Shown here in pieces: positions 30,192-39,260 of a stretch of 64,000 bases of DNA (positions are counted from its first letter, which is position 1; every line of letters starts with the position of its first letter). The translations under genes and the position numbers were made by a program. Source of the stretch: Endozoicomonas elysicola (GTDB lineage: Bacteria; Pseudomonadota; Gammaproteobacteria; Pseudomonadales; Endozoicomonadaceae). The notes under the pieces are model-generated. The model saw only the letters and a program-made list of their open reading frames with translations, made no database searches and was not told where the DNA came from. The stretch is taken from assembly GCF_000710775.1 (NCBI RefSeq), contig NZ_JOJP01000001.1:3694780-3758779 (forward strand), read 5' to 3'.

Positions 30192-31715
30192 CTAAAATTC
30201 ATCCGGTGGAGGAAACTTAATACTGTGCATAGTATCTTCAATCTCAGGAACCCACATTGATGGAAAAATCCAGGACGTCAGAAAAACACCGGCCATAAGA
30301 CTGGCTGTCAGGGGGAAATAGTTACTGATACCAAGCTGCCTCATCAGTAGATAAGATACGGAAGGTGCTCCTAGAAATGCCAGCCCTGGTACCATCCAGG
30401 AAAATGACCGCCGTGTTGTATAGGTAATCACCTCACTCTTGGAGCGAACCGATGCCTCTGCGGCCTGACAGAGATTTTCGGTATAAACCCGGAATATTGT
30501 AGTGTTCGGAACTTGTTTCACCACTTTTTTTCGAACCGTCCTGGTACGCTCTCTGGGAATCATTTTGTCGCCCCGGGTACCCCATTCATAAGTTTCAGGG
30601 TGTTCATAATAAATTTCGGTTTCATCTTCCTCCTCAATAACCTCAATATCTCTGGTTCCACCTTCATGCAGCAACACTTCACAATAATTCCAGGCCAAAG
30701 GTACTGGTCCCATTGAAAAGTAGCCTTTCCTGTCAACTCTTACAATCTGACCACTTCTGAATGCGCTGCGCTTTGATATTGTTTTATTCCAGTGAAAGAG
30801 AAAAGTTCGATCTGCTTCTTCATACCGGCCAGTTCTTTTGAAATAACTGGTATCCTCAAACTCTATAATATTATGAACATCGGTAACCAATTCTTTGGTT
30901 GCATAATAAAAATTATAAAGGGATGAGAATAATGAGTTTTCTTCATCCCACAGTTCAAATCTGGGCATGAATGGTTTAACGACATCAATGACAACAAGCT
31001 CATTTTTGTGAGTCCCTGACATCTTTTTTCCAACTTCACCAGACTCTGCACCGAGACGTTCCACCAGGACAGGATGGTTATGATATTTACTGTCTATAAT
31101 TCCCGGGCTTCTTACTTCAGACCCCAGCTTAAAATCAGAAACAACATTTTTTACAGCCCAGCCATAAGGCACCCCTGCAATGGCATAAGGCCAGTTTGTT
31201 GTACCTGTATCCTCATTAAGCATATTATCAAAGGTTCCCAGCATTACACTGTCCATATATCTCATGTAATGCTCCCCACGGCGAACCGGATCTATAATGT
31301 GATGATTAAAAACATCCTGATACTCTCCTGTAAACTTGGAAAACGGAATGATCAGAGGTTCCATCACCATGTCATTAAATAGATAATTACTACTATCAAG
31401 GAAATTCATGAGTAATGATGGGGTATCCTGAGCTTTAGAGTGAACTAAATCTTTGTAGTAATTACTTTCTGTATTTTGTGCATCCGCTTTCAGATCATCC
31501 CCTTCAGATTCATCATCTTCATCCAGATAATCTTCGTCAAAATAGTCTTCGTCATCATCGTCATACAGGAAATCATCTGTCAGCTGATCATTTATATAAG
31601 GGGGTGACTCTGATACAGCATCCTCATGAATATCGGAAAAGGCATCAATGGATAAAAAAACAAGAAAAAAAACACTAAAAAATGAGAAGTTACGAATATT
31701 ACAATCCTGCCTCAT
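30192..31715 (-). CDS. Unknown exported/membrane protein with an acidic N-terminal tract
   Basis: I do not recognise this 507-residue protein. It opens with a hydrophobic signal-like segment (FFSVFFLVFLSIDAFS), then a strongly acidic stretch about 35-80 residues in (runs of Asp and Glu such as DDDDEDYFDEDY). A mixed central region follows, then a basic patch (RERTRTVRKKVVKQ). Two hydrophobic segments lie near the C-terminus (WMVPGLAFLGAPSVSYLL and LTASLMAGVFLTSWIF). The start at 31715 is chosen over the upstream ATG at 31760 because GGGG lies 6 nt before it and the signal-like segment follows closely. It appears monocistronic, with 590 bp of AT-rich DNA upstream. Exported or membrane-anchored location is inferred. 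Confidence 0.7.
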   Translation of the reverse strand: MRQDCNIRNFSFFSVFFLVFLSIDAFSDIHEDAVSESPPYINDQLTDDFLYDDDDEDYFDEDYLDEDDESEGDDLKADAQNTESNYYKDLVHSKAQDTPSLLMNFLDSSNYLFNDMVMEPLIIPFSKFTGEYQDVFNHHIIDPVRRGEHYMRYMDSVMLGTFDNMLNEDTGTTNWPYAIAGVPYGWAVKNVVSDFKLGSEVRSPGIIDSKYHNHPVLVERLGAESGEVGKKMSGTHKNELVVIDVVKPFMPRFELWDEENSLFSSLYNFYYATKELVTDVHNIIEFEDTSYFKRTGRYEEADRTFLFHWNKTISKRSAFRSGQIVRVDRKGYFSMGPVPLAWNYCEVLLHEGGTRDIEVIEEEDETEIYYEHPETYEWGTRGDKMIPRERTRTVRKKVVKQVPNTTIFRVYTENLCQAAEASVRSKSEVITYTTRRSFSWMVPGLAFLGAPSVSYLLMRQLGISNYFPLTASLMAGVFLTSWIFPSMWVPEIEDTMHSIKFPPPDEF

Positions 31716-32357
31716 TACAAACCCCGACAAGTATTTTATTGTTTTCAGACACTTCATCATTCAATGATGAAATATATACTTAAATTTAAAAAAGCTATAA
31801 ATAAAAAATTCAAACAACAAATAAATATCGGCTCCAATAATTAATAGCACTTATATGACAACTGACACGTAAATTTGTTCCATTCCAGATTATTTATGTC
31901 CGAAAATTTGAAAAACACTCTGCTCTCGAGGGCTCTGAAACCTGATAAATTGAATTAACATCAATTAAATTTTCTAAACCCACTAGAAGTAGTGTGAGCT
32001 GAACAGAAAGACAATACCCTAAGGGGCATAAATGCGAAATGAGAAGTCATCGCCTTTATGTCCTATAGTTAGTATCTATGCTGATAACCATCAATGTAAA
32101 AATTCTGTTTGGTTCTACAGTCAAGCAGGGATTTAAAAAACACAACTGCTACAAGTTACACAAATTGAGTAAAAAATATCAACGTCATAAAAGCAAAGGC
32201 TATATGTACTAACAATCACACTCTCTTGCTTGTTCAAAAAGTCAAGATAGTATTGCAGCCTTTCGGTATAAGTAAGCGCCAAGATCGGCAGATATGGGCG
32301 TAAAAAAAAAATACTGTTAGACTATCCGGCCTGGTTAAATAACAAGGCAAGAGATCG
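31716..32357. other. AT-rich intergenic region between divergent genes
   Basis: This 640-bp gap must hold the promoters of the leftward unknown gene and the rightward RDD gene. I see AT-rich DNA with no convincing RNA gene, repeat or complete operator. Confidence 0.5.
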
Positions 32358-32834
32358 ATGGAAGCCTCTAATCTCAACCCAGCTCCCATATGGAGAAGAG
32401 CTGCGGCTATGTTGTACGACTCTCTATTAATTCTGGCTCTTTTATTCATGGCGGGGTTTCTCAATCTCTTCATCCAGCTCCAGATTTTTGGTGACGAGCA
32501 ATTGAAAGCGATGACAGAGCAAGGCTATAACCTCGGGGGACCTTTTTTCTACACAGCATTACTGGTCATCATGTATGGTTTTTTTGGCTTTTTCTGGACC
32601 CGGTCCGGGCAGACACTTGGCATGCAGGCGTGGCGAATCAAAATTGTGGACAGGGAAAATCATTTGATCACTCCGTGGCAAAGCATTATCCGCTTTTTAG
32701 TGGCTATTCCCTCATTATCTCTCGCTGGAGCAGGACTTCTTTGGGCTCTCGTTGATCAGAAAAAGCGAAGCTGGCAGGATCTGGCATCATCATCCAGAGT
32801 CATCCTTCTGGAAAAAACTGCAAAGAAAAACTGA
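32358..32834 (+). CDS. RDD-family membrane protein
   Basis: 158 residues matching the RDD family, small inner membrane proteins of mostly unknown role, some linked to ion or solute transport. It starts with the family-type segment WRRAAAMLYDSLLILALLFM, containing the arginine and aspartate that name the family. A second helix with a G-Q-T-L-G-M turn (RSGQTLGMQAWRIKIV) follows, and a C-terminal segment ends in DQKKRSWQDLASS, which is also typical. It is preceded by AT-rich DNA and followed by 270 bp without a recognisable gene. No partner gene is evident. Confidence 0.85.
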   Translation: MEASNLNPAPIWRRAAAMLYDSLLILALLFMAGFLNLFIQLQIFGDEQLKAMTEQGYNLGGPFFYTALLVIMYGFFGFFWTRSGQTLGMQAWRIKIVDRENHLITPWQSIIRFLVAIPSLSLAGAGLLWALVDQKKRSWQDLASSSRVILLEKTAKKN

Positions 32835-33108
32835 CTATCCCAACTATTAAATCGCTGTATCCCAGGGTCTATTGACGCTTTGTTGTAGACTCTGATGTAG
32901 AAAAACTGATAGCGACTTCCCCCCACCATCAACAAGAAAACCCAAAACCAAATAGGAAAAGACCGAAAGCTTTATTGGTATTTTTACCTATACAGCATTA
33001 GAATGGAGTCGTAGCGATCCACGCACACCTATATATCGAGCAGTATTTATTGGGCTATTCATTGCAAACAGGTTTTCAGCAGGCAGTATAAAAAAGGGAG
33101 ACTTTAGT

Positions 33109-33294
33109 ATGAACACCCAACGATTTGAATATTTTTTATCTCAGCTGACGGACGTCTTCCGTCGTATAACTGGCCAATCTGCCCCCTTTGATCGCTTAAA
33201 CCAACTTGAAGAGTGCAGACTATACTGCCCAGTGACACGAGCTCCACAACGCCCAGTAAAGAGCCAGTTCAAGTACCCATACAAAGACATGTGA
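33109..33294 (+). CDS. Small ORF of unknown function (61 residues)
   Basis: I do not recognise the product. It is basic and proline-containing, without a signal or membrane segment. The case for a real gene rests on GGGAG 8 nt before the ATG and on a strong terminator starting 7 bp after the stop, so it has the layout of a small monocistronic unit. It could encode a short regulatory protein or be a chance frame inside a small RNA transcript that ends at the same terminator. Confidence 0.45.
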   Translation: MNTQRFEYFLSQLTDVFRRITGQSAPFDRLNQLEECRLYCPVTRAPQRPVKSQFKYPYKDM

Positions 33295-33300
33295 TTCAGA

Positions 33301-33348
33301 GACGACACCTGTCAGTAAATATGTACATCAGGTGTCGTCATCTTTTAT
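33301..33348. terminator. Strong terminator between the small ORF and lptG
   Basis: GACGACACCTG (33301-33311) pairs perfectly with CAGGTGTCGTC (33329-33339) and is followed by ATCTTTTATT. It serves the rightward small ORF and could also stop leftward lptG transcripts. Confidence 0.8.
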
Positions 33349-33372
33349 TACTTGATCAAAAATATATCGAGG

Positions 33373-34431
33373 TCAGGCCGCTCGCCTCAATAAAACAGCA
33401 CCCGCCAGCAGACATATCAGGATAGGGATTAAAACAGAAAGCATCGGCGGAAACCCAAACACCAGACTCGATGGCCCCATCAGATTCTGAACAATCATGA
33501 ACACGATGCCAGTAATCACACCAGAAAAAATCCTCAGCCCCATACTGACCGAGCGCAAAGGGCCAAACACAAAAGAAATCCCCACAATAACCAGCGACAG
33601 TATGGAAAGAGGCTGAAGCAGTTTTGTCCACAGAGCCAGATCATACTCTCCAGCATCCAGTCCCTGGGCTGCCAGATACTGTGTGTAGGTAAGCAGCCCG
33701 GAGATGGGCAAAGCTTCCGGCTTAACCACAACGACTTTTAACAGGGTCGTTGTCAGGCTGGTATCCCAAGGCTCAACAAGACTTTCTTCAGTGATAAACT
33801 TTTCATTCTCCCGCCGGATTGTGGTCACATTTTCCAGCAGCCAGTGGTTCCCCTGATATATACCGCGTTTTGCAAACGAACTCTCCTGAAGCGTCATATC
33901 GTCGTCAAAAACATAGCGACTGACGCCATAGAGCACACCATTAGGTTCAACTGCATTGAAGTACATGAACTCGCTGCCTTCGCGGTGCCAGAAGCCTTCT
34001 CCTGTGTATGTACCATCGGAAGAACGGGCAATCGCCTTTCTGGTTTCTGCAACCTGCTCCGTCATGGGCGCCAGATATTCACCAAGCAACAATCCAGCAA
34101 GGACCATGACCAACGCTGGTTTCATCACGGCACCCAATATACGCCAGAGCGAAACACCGGCAGCTCTCATGACCACCAGTTCACTGTTGGATGCCATGGA
34201 GCCCAGTCCTACCAAACAGCCCACCAGCGAAGAGACCGGTATCAACTCATAGAGTTTTTTAGGAATCATCAGCAAGGTATAAATCAACGCATCCAGCGAC
34301 TGATAATTACCTCTGACATCATCTAACTGCCCAAGAAATGAAAACAGCGCTTCCAGAAATACCAGGATCAGCAAGACAACAACCGTTGCCCCCAGGACGT
34401 TCCGGGATATGTAATTATCCAACTTACGCAT
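33373..34431 (-). CDS. lptG: LPS export ABC permease LptG
   Basis: 352 residues, near the 360 of E. coli LptG. With LptF and the LptB ATPase it forms the inner membrane complex that extracts lipopolysaccharide and passes it to LptC and the periplasmic bridge. It begins with the family-typical MRKLDNYISRNVL and a first helix. Further helices follow around the MIPKKLYELIPVSSLVGCLVGLG segment, then a periplasmic beta-jellyroll region and three C-terminal helices. The start at 34431 is set by GGAGGG 6 nt upstream; a longer frame to 34473 would lie inside lptF. The start overlaps the end of lptF by 8 bp, indicating translational coupling. Confidence 0.95.
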   Translation of the reverse strand: MRKLDNYISRNVLGATVVVLLILVFLEALFSFLGQLDDVRGNYQSLDALIYTLLMIPKKLYELIPVSSLVGCLVGLGSMASNSELVVMRAAGVSLWRILGAVMKPALVMVLAGLLLGEYLAPMTEQVAETRKAIARSSDGTYTGEGFWHREGSEFMYFNAVEPNGVLYGVSRYVFDDDMTLQESSFAKRGIYQGNHWLLENVTTIRRENEKFITEESLVEPWDTSLTTTLLKVVVVKPEALPISGLLTYTQYLAAQGLDAGEYDLALWTKLLQPLSILSLVIVGISFVFGPLRSVSMGLRIFSGVITGIVFMIVQNLMGPSSLVFGFPPMLSVLIPILICLLAGAVLLRRAA

Positions 34432-35536
34432 GACCAGCCCTCCGGCGCGACAGCCAGAGTTTGCCCGGCTCAAATAAATACATCATCAAGGCAATCAACA
34501 GAAACAGGCTGTGAATCGGCCATAAGCCAATGTCAGGTGGCAAACGGCCATCTTCAATGGCCCCACGACCACTCATAAGCAGGGCAAGATAAAGCAGATA
34601 AAGTAAAATGCCGGGAAGCAGCTTTACATAGCGCCCCTGTCTTGGATTGACCTGAGAAAGCGGCAATGCCAGCAAAACAACAATCGGTATTAATAATGGC
34701 AGGGAGATACGCCACTGAAGTTCGGCACGATACCCCAGCTTATCGGAAGCCAAGAGTTTTTCTGTTGGTAGAGCCTGCTCTTTACTGATCTCTTTTCTGG
34801 AGTTCCGCTCTTCCATACGTAGACCATAATTCTCAAACTCAATTTCTCTAAGGGGTAAAATTCCGGGAGTCAGATCATAACGATAGCCATCCTCCAGTAT
34901 CAGGTATCGCTGCCCATCTTCTCCAGCATTGGCCTCAATCCGTGCAGTTTCAGCCATCAGCAGTGTCATGGAGCCCATATTGCTGCTATTCACATTTCGG
35001 TTGGCAATAAACACCTTATTCATCTGCTGGTGATCATCGGTCAACTCTTCCGCATAGGTTACGCGCTGCCAGCCAAACTTCTGAAAACGGCCTGAAACCA
35101 ATGTATCGAACTCGGTAAGTGAGTTCTGCTCAGCAAAGATTCGTTCAACCTTCTGGATACCAAGAGGTGCAACCACAAGACTTAATAACCCCACCAGTAA
35201 CATAACACCGATGGCAGGAATCATGGTCATGGCCAATAGTTGATTGCGGTTTAAGCCACAGGCACTGAGCACTGTCATCTCGTTATCAACATACAGCCGC
35301 CCATAGGCGAGAATAATACCCAGAAACAGGCCCAGTGGCAGAATCATCACCAGGAATTCCGGAATCCGGTAGCCCATGATGGCAAAGAGAAAATCCGCTT
35401 TCAGCGTTCCGGTCGCCGCCTGGGCCAGATAGTTCACAAAGCGGCCGCTCATGATGATGAGAAGGACAACCGATGTGACAGCGAGCATGACCTGCAGCAT
35501 CTGTCGGGACAGGTAACGAAATATTATTAAAGGCAT
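34424..35536 (-). CDS. lptF: LPS export ABC permease LptF
   Basis: 370 residues, close to the 366 of E. coli LptF, with the same topology as LptG: N-terminal helices, a large periplasmic domain and C-terminal helices. The opening segment IIFRYLSRQMLQVMLAVTSVVLLIIMSGRFVNYLAQAA-like and the ILPLGLFLGIILAYGRLYVDNEMTVL-like region, shown here only in outline, are characteristic. It is the first gene of an lptFG operon divergent from pepA, the usual gammaproteobacterial arrangement. On the minus strand a TATAAT word lies about 30 bp upstream, near 35570, and may be the -10 element. Confidence 0.95.
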   Translation of the reverse strand: MPLIIFRYLSRQMLQVMLAVTSVVLLIIMSGRFVNYLAQAATGTLKADFLFAIMGYRIPEFLVMILPLGLFLGIILAYGRLYVDNEMTVLSACGLNRNQLLAMTMIPAIGVMLLVGLLSLVVAPLGIQKVERIFAEQNSLTEFDTLVSGRFQKFGWQRVTYAEELTDDHQQMNKVFIANRNVNSSNMGSMTLLMAETARIEANAGEDGQRYLILEDGYRYDLTPGILPLREIEFENYGLRMEERNSRKEISKEQALPTEKLLASDKLGYRAELQWRISLPLLIPIVVLLALPLSQVNPRQGRYVKLLPGILLYLLYLALLMSGRGAIEDGRLPPDIGLWPIHSLFLLIALMMYLFEPGKLWLSRRRAGHA

Positions 35537-35580
35537 GCCTTGGTGAAGTTCGCAATAATTAAGTCGGACAATTATACGTC

Positions 35581-35607
35581 AAGCGCCGCAATATAACGGC
35601 GCTTTTT
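35581..35607 (+). terminator. Hairpin with T-run in the lptF-pepA gap
   Basis: AAGCGCCG (35581-35588) pairs with CGGCGCTT (35597-35604) and is followed by TTTTT. Its position upstream of lptF and ahead of the ERIC-like element is odd for a terminator; it would stop rightward transcription that starts in or near lptF. Confidence 0.55.
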
Positions 35608-35625
35608 ACAACAGCAGTCTCCGGC

Positions 35626-35754
35626 TATACCCAAAGGATTTGGAGTTGTTACGCAGCGGCAAATGAGCGAATCCCCGGGAGCTTAGAAATACTAAGTGAC
35701 CGGGGTGAGCGAATGCAGCCAACTAAAGTAGCAACTTCAAAGGCGACGGGTATA
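35626..35754. repeat. ERIC (enterobacterial repetitive intergenic consensus)-like element
   Basis: This 129-bp imperfect palindrome starts TATACCCAAAGGATTTGGAG and ends CGACGGGTATA. Its core contains GCGAATCCCCGGGAGCTTAG and TAAGTGACCGGGGTGAGCG. These match the published ERIC consensus at most positions, including the regions of the classical ERIC typing primers. ERIC/IRU elements are known from Enterobacterales and Vibrionaceae and sit in transcribed intergenic DNA. Here it lies between the divergent lptF and pepA genes, 130 bp before the pepA start. Confidence 0.85.
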
Positions 35755-35887
35755 TCTGACAGAGTCGTAGAATAAACATACAATTAATCTGTTTCTTTTC
35801 CACGTTCTGGTGCCAGAGCGTCTGGTTGAAATGGCTCAACCATATTATTATCCATAAAATCGGATAACTTGTCCCCTTGGAGAGACG

Positions 35888-37369
35888 ATGGAATTTGTTG
35901 TTAAGAGCGGCGCCGCTGAAAAACAGAAAACAGCCTGTCTTGTTATTGGTGTCCACAAAAAGAACCTGCCTGCTTCTGCCACTGCCATAGACTCATTGAC
36001 CGAAGGGTATCTGAGTGCAGTACTGAAGCGGGGTGATCTGGACTTTAAACCCGGTCACTCACTGATGCTACTGCATACTCACCATGCACCATTTGAACGC
36101 CTCCTGCTACTGGCCATGGGTGAAAGTAACAAGCCTCTCACCGAAGCCGAGTTCAAAAAACTGACTGGGAACCTCACCAGCCAGCTCAAAACAGCAAAAT
36201 CCAAAGAGACCACCATTGCCCTGGAAGACCTGTCTGTAGAAGGTAAGTCACTTCAGTGGATCACCAGACAGCTGGTAGAAGCCATTGAATATGCTTTCTA
36301 TGAATTCACCCAGTTTAAAAACGACACCGGTAAAGGCCCGAGCCTTAAGAAAGTCGTTCTACTGGCTGACCGAAAAAATGCTGAAGACGTTAAATCCGGT
36401 CTGGCCCATGGGCAGGCCATTGGTAATGGTCGGAATGTAGCCAGAACGCTGGGTAATCTCCCTGGTAACATCTGCCACCCAACCTATCTTGCTGACGAAG
36501 CGAAAGCCCTTGCTAAAAAGCATGCCAAGCTGACCACCAAGGTTCTGAATGAAAAGCAGATGACTGATCTTGGCATGAGCTCCCTGCTTTCCGTCAGCGC
36601 AGGCTCTGAACAGGAAGCCCGGCTGATCTGCATGGAGTTCAAAAACGGTAAGCGTGGAGCCAAACCGCTGATACTTCTGGGTAAAGGCATCACTTTCGAT
36701 ACCGGTGGTATTTCTCTAAAGCCTGGCGCAGCTATGGATGAAATGAAGTTTGATATGTGTGGTGCCGCCAGTGTTTTCGGTGTCATGAATGCCATTATTG
36801 AACTGGACCTTCCAATCAATGTTATTGGTATGGTGGCTGCAGCAGAGAATATGCCCAGCGGCAAGGCATCACGTCCGGGTGACATTGTTACCTCCATGTC
36901 CGGCAAAACCATTGAGATTCTGAATACTGATGCCGAGGGCCGGCTGGTTCTGTGTGACGCTTTGACTTACGCCGAGCGTTACAAGCCCGAAGCAGTTATC
37001 GATATTGCAACTCTGACCGGAGCCTGTATCGTTGCCCTTGGTCATCACACAACCGGCCTGCTCAGTAACAACGAACCGCTGACTGAAGAGCTTCTGAGCG
37101 CTTCTAAAGAAGCCATGGACCGAGCCTGGCAATTGCCAATGGGTGAAGAATACGCGCAACAACTGGACAGCAATTTTGCGGATATGGCCAATATTGGCGG
37201 TCCGGGAGCCGGAACCATCACAGCGGCCTGTTTCCTGGCAAAATTTGCCGAGGCCTATCCGTGGGCTCATCTGGATATTGCCGGAACCGCGTGGAAATCT
37301 GGAAAAGATAAAGGCGCAACTGGCCGTCCGGTACCGATGCTGGTTCAGTATCTGCTGAATAAAATCTAA
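35888..37369 (+). CDS. pepA: Leucyl aminopeptidase PepA (M17 family)
   Basis: 493 residues. A cytoplasmic di-metal aminopeptidase that removes N-terminal residues from peptides; in E. coli the hexamer also acts as a DNA-binding accessory protein in Xer recombination and carAB control. The metal-site segment GKGITFDTGGISLKP (about residue 258 on) and the M17 signature NTDAEGRL (about residue 346 on) are intact. The KPGAAMDEMKFDMCGAA region carries further ligands. TTGGAGAGACG precedes the ATG. It leads the pepA-holC segment and is divergent from lptFG, as in many gammaproteobacteria. Confidence 0.97.
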   Translation: MEFVVKSGAAEKQKTACLVIGVHKKNLPASATAIDSLTEGYLSAVLKRGDLDFKPGHSLMLLHTHHAPFERLLLLAMGESNKPLTEAEFKKLTGNLTSQLKTAKSKETTIALEDLSVEGKSLQWITRQLVEAIEYAFYEFTQFKNDTGKGPSLKKVVLLADRKNAEDVKSGLAHGQAIGNGRNVARTLGNLPGNICHPTYLADEAKALAKKHAKLTTKVLNEKQMTDLGMSSLLSVSAGSEQEARLICMEFKNGKRGAKPLILLGKGITFDTGGISLKPGAAMDEMKFDMCGAASVFGVMNAIIELDLPINVIGMVAAAENMPSGKASRPGDIVTSMSGKTIEILNTDAEGRLVLCDALTYAERYKPEAVIDIATLTGACIVALGHHTTGLLSNNEPLTEELLSASKEAMDRAWQLPMGEEYAQQLDSNFADMANIGGPGAGTITAACFLAKFAEAYPWAHLDIAGTAWKSGKDKGATGRPVPMLVQYLLNKI

Positions 37370-37397
37370 GTAGTAGTATCAGTAACCATTCCGAAAA

Positions 37398-37427
37398 CAG
37401 GCCTTGATTGAGTTCTCTCAAGGCCTG
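37398..37427 (+). terminator. Hairpin between pepA and holC
   Basis: CAGGCCTTGA (37398-37407) pairs with TCAAGGCCTG (37418-37427), followed by CTTGTTTGC. The weak T-run suggests partial termination or attenuation before holC. Confidence 0.55.
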
Positions 37428-37459
37428 CTTGTTTGCTTCACTTGAGTTATTATTCCTGA

Positions 37460-37924
37460 ATGACCAGAGTTACTTTTTATCTATTAGACAGTCAGGGGCA
37501 GAATGCCGAGCAATTTGCCTGTCGCCTGATCGACAAAGCATGGCGCGGTGGGATGCCCATGCATATCCACACCTTTGATGAAAGTAGCTGTAAATCCATG
37601 GACCAACTGCTCTGGTCTTGGAGGGAAGACAGCTTTTTGCCTCACGGGATCGTTTCAGACACTCAGAACAGCACTCCTGAAAGTTGCGCACTCGCAAAAC
37701 AATCCCCCATTACCCTTGGATTTGATAAGCCGCATCTGGAGCAAAGGCGCCTCCTGATAAACCTCAGCCCCGAGATTCCAACCTTCTTCAAAGATTTTTC
37801 CCGCGTCTGTGAAGTAGTGGTTCAGAATCCAGACCAGAAAGCAATTTCCCGAGATAAGTTCCGCGCCTATCGACAAGCCGGAATTGAGCCGGAAGTTCAT
37901 AACATGTCTGCGTTATCGCAGTAG
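37460..37924 (+). CDS. holC: DNA polymerase III chi subunit
   Basis: 154 residues, near the 147 of E. coli HolC. Chi is part of the clamp loader with psi and links it to single-strand binding protein on the lagging strand. The N-terminal VTFYLLDSQ with the following AEQFACRLIDKAWRGGMPMHIH segment, and the LLWSWREDSFLPHG stretch, are the usual HolC landmarks. It follows pepA by 90 bp on the same strand. In related genomes valS usually follows directly; here a 1-kb gene on the opposite strand intervenes. Confidence 0.93.
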   Translation: MTRVTFYLLDSQGQNAEQFACRLIDKAWRGGMPMHIHTFDESSCKSMDQLLWSWREDSFLPHGIVSDTQNSTPESCALAKQSPITLGFDKPHLEQRRLLINLSPEIPTFFKDFSRVCEVVVQNPDQKAISRDKFRAYRQAGIEPEVHNMSALSQ

Positions 37925-37958
37925 AAGATAACACCGAATAATGGAGTTTACCCTGATA

Positions 37959-38987
37959 CTATTCTTGGAGATGAATAGGAGAGGAAGCAACCTCCAAAAA
38001 AACCTCGTGTCGGCGCTCTAAAGCCAAGGAGGCTCGATCAACCCCAAACAAGCTGATAAAACACCCATCATCGATATTCTGACATGCCATGAAAAGTGGA
38101 AATAGTACTCTTTCTTTAAATTGAACAGAACTGCTCCCCTTTTTGATCTGAAATGCACTTTTTATATTCTTTCTTCTAAGTGTTAACTCCTGATTTTCGC
38201 GTAAAGCATACTCATCCAAAAGTGCTTTCAAAAGTGCATCGTGTTCAATTGCCCGATCCCCCCAAAAACCATAAGAATAAATATAATCCAAGTCAGTGCC
38301 CTCGCCATTTAAATTAGCAGCTTTTATTGCCAAATCTCTGGAACTCTCACCTAGTTTGATTTGTGCACGTAGCACATCCATCTTTTTTTGAAATGGTCTG
38401 ACACCATCAAGAAAAAAAGTTTCCTCTTTGATAAAATCTCTAAGTGTGTAGTAATCAGCCATTGACTGATACAAATGGAACAATCCATCACACTTGACTA
38501 CTATAAATTCATGAAGGATACCAATTTTCTTATCCTCAGCCACTCCTTCCCGTAATGCACATAGCCCACACTTGAAAACCCTGTTTTCCCCGTCAGCCCC
38601 ATCAACAGCATCAAACATCAAAAGCAATTTACCCAGGCTGTCATTATAAAAATGAATTTGACGTTTCTCTTGCGACTTGTCAGCTAACTTTCCATACAGA
38701 TAATTCGCGGTTTCGTAACAAACCGTTGTATCAAGTGCGTGGCATGCATCATCAATGACCGGCGCTACGCGATTTAAAAATAAATGTCCTCTATCATTAA
38801 AAATAGAGATATTTCTTTGAGTCAAATCTTTAGCACATTCATCTGGCGTCATTTTACATACAGAATCCAAGGATTGCGCTCTGCTAAAAGCAGACTGATA
38901 AGAGCGCTGAGCTATGCTTTCAATACCGGAAAAACTTGCCACAACCTCATCAACGAAATTAGATATAAATACTCTGCCTACATTCAT
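37959..38987 (-). CDS. Unknown protein wedged between holC and valS; possible papain-like fold
   Basis: 342 residues, not recognised. There is no signal peptide or membrane segment. Two stretches resemble active-site regions of papain-fold cysteine peptidases: Cys90 at the start of a helix (TTVCYETANYLYGKL) and His159 in a strand (GILHEFIVVK), followed by a YQS segment at 173-175. This is weak pattern evidence. GAGG lies about 11 nt before the ATG. The gene runs against its neighbours and breaks the normal holC-valS adjacency, so it was probably acquired. A secreted effector or toxin is one possibility, but nothing here proves it. Confidence 0.7.
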   Translation of the reverse strand: MNVGRVFISNFVDEVVASFSGIESIAQRSYQSAFSRAQSLDSVCKMTPDECAKDLTQRNISIFNDRGHLFLNRVAPVIDDACHALDTTVCYETANYLYGKLADKSQEKRQIHFYNDSLGKLLLMFDAVDGADGENRVFKCGLCALREGVAEDKKIGILHEFIVVKCDGLFHLYQSMADYYTLRDFIKEETFFLDGVRPFQKKMDVLRAQIKLGESSRDLAIKAANLNGEGTDLDYIYSYGFWGDRAIEHDALLKALLDEYALRENQELTLRRKNIKSAFQIKKGSSSVQFKERVLFPLFMACQNIDDGCFISLFGVDRASLALERRHEVFLEVASSPIHLQE

Positions 38988-39260
38988 TAAAAAAGAACCT
39001 CTATTACATCAAGTAACAGACTTTCCTACCTTTTATTAGTTCCCTACTAGAAAATGCTCCCGAAGAAATCTTTCATTGAAACGTAAAGAGTAAAACCACA
39101 CCTTGTTTTTAATGAGAGAGTAACGGCCAAAAAATCCAGTTGTCAGCAATGCAGGGTGCTTCCTGAATCAGCCCCAGAGTGTATAATCACTCGTTTATCC
39201 AAACCCAGAGACTCCCTGCTCTTCAGGACATGCTTTGGAACCTCTACTGGAAAAGCAGTT

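Noticed and set aside
33844-34326. 160-residue plus-strand frame inside lptG
   Set aside because: It is antisense to a certain gene and has no ribosome site or domain.
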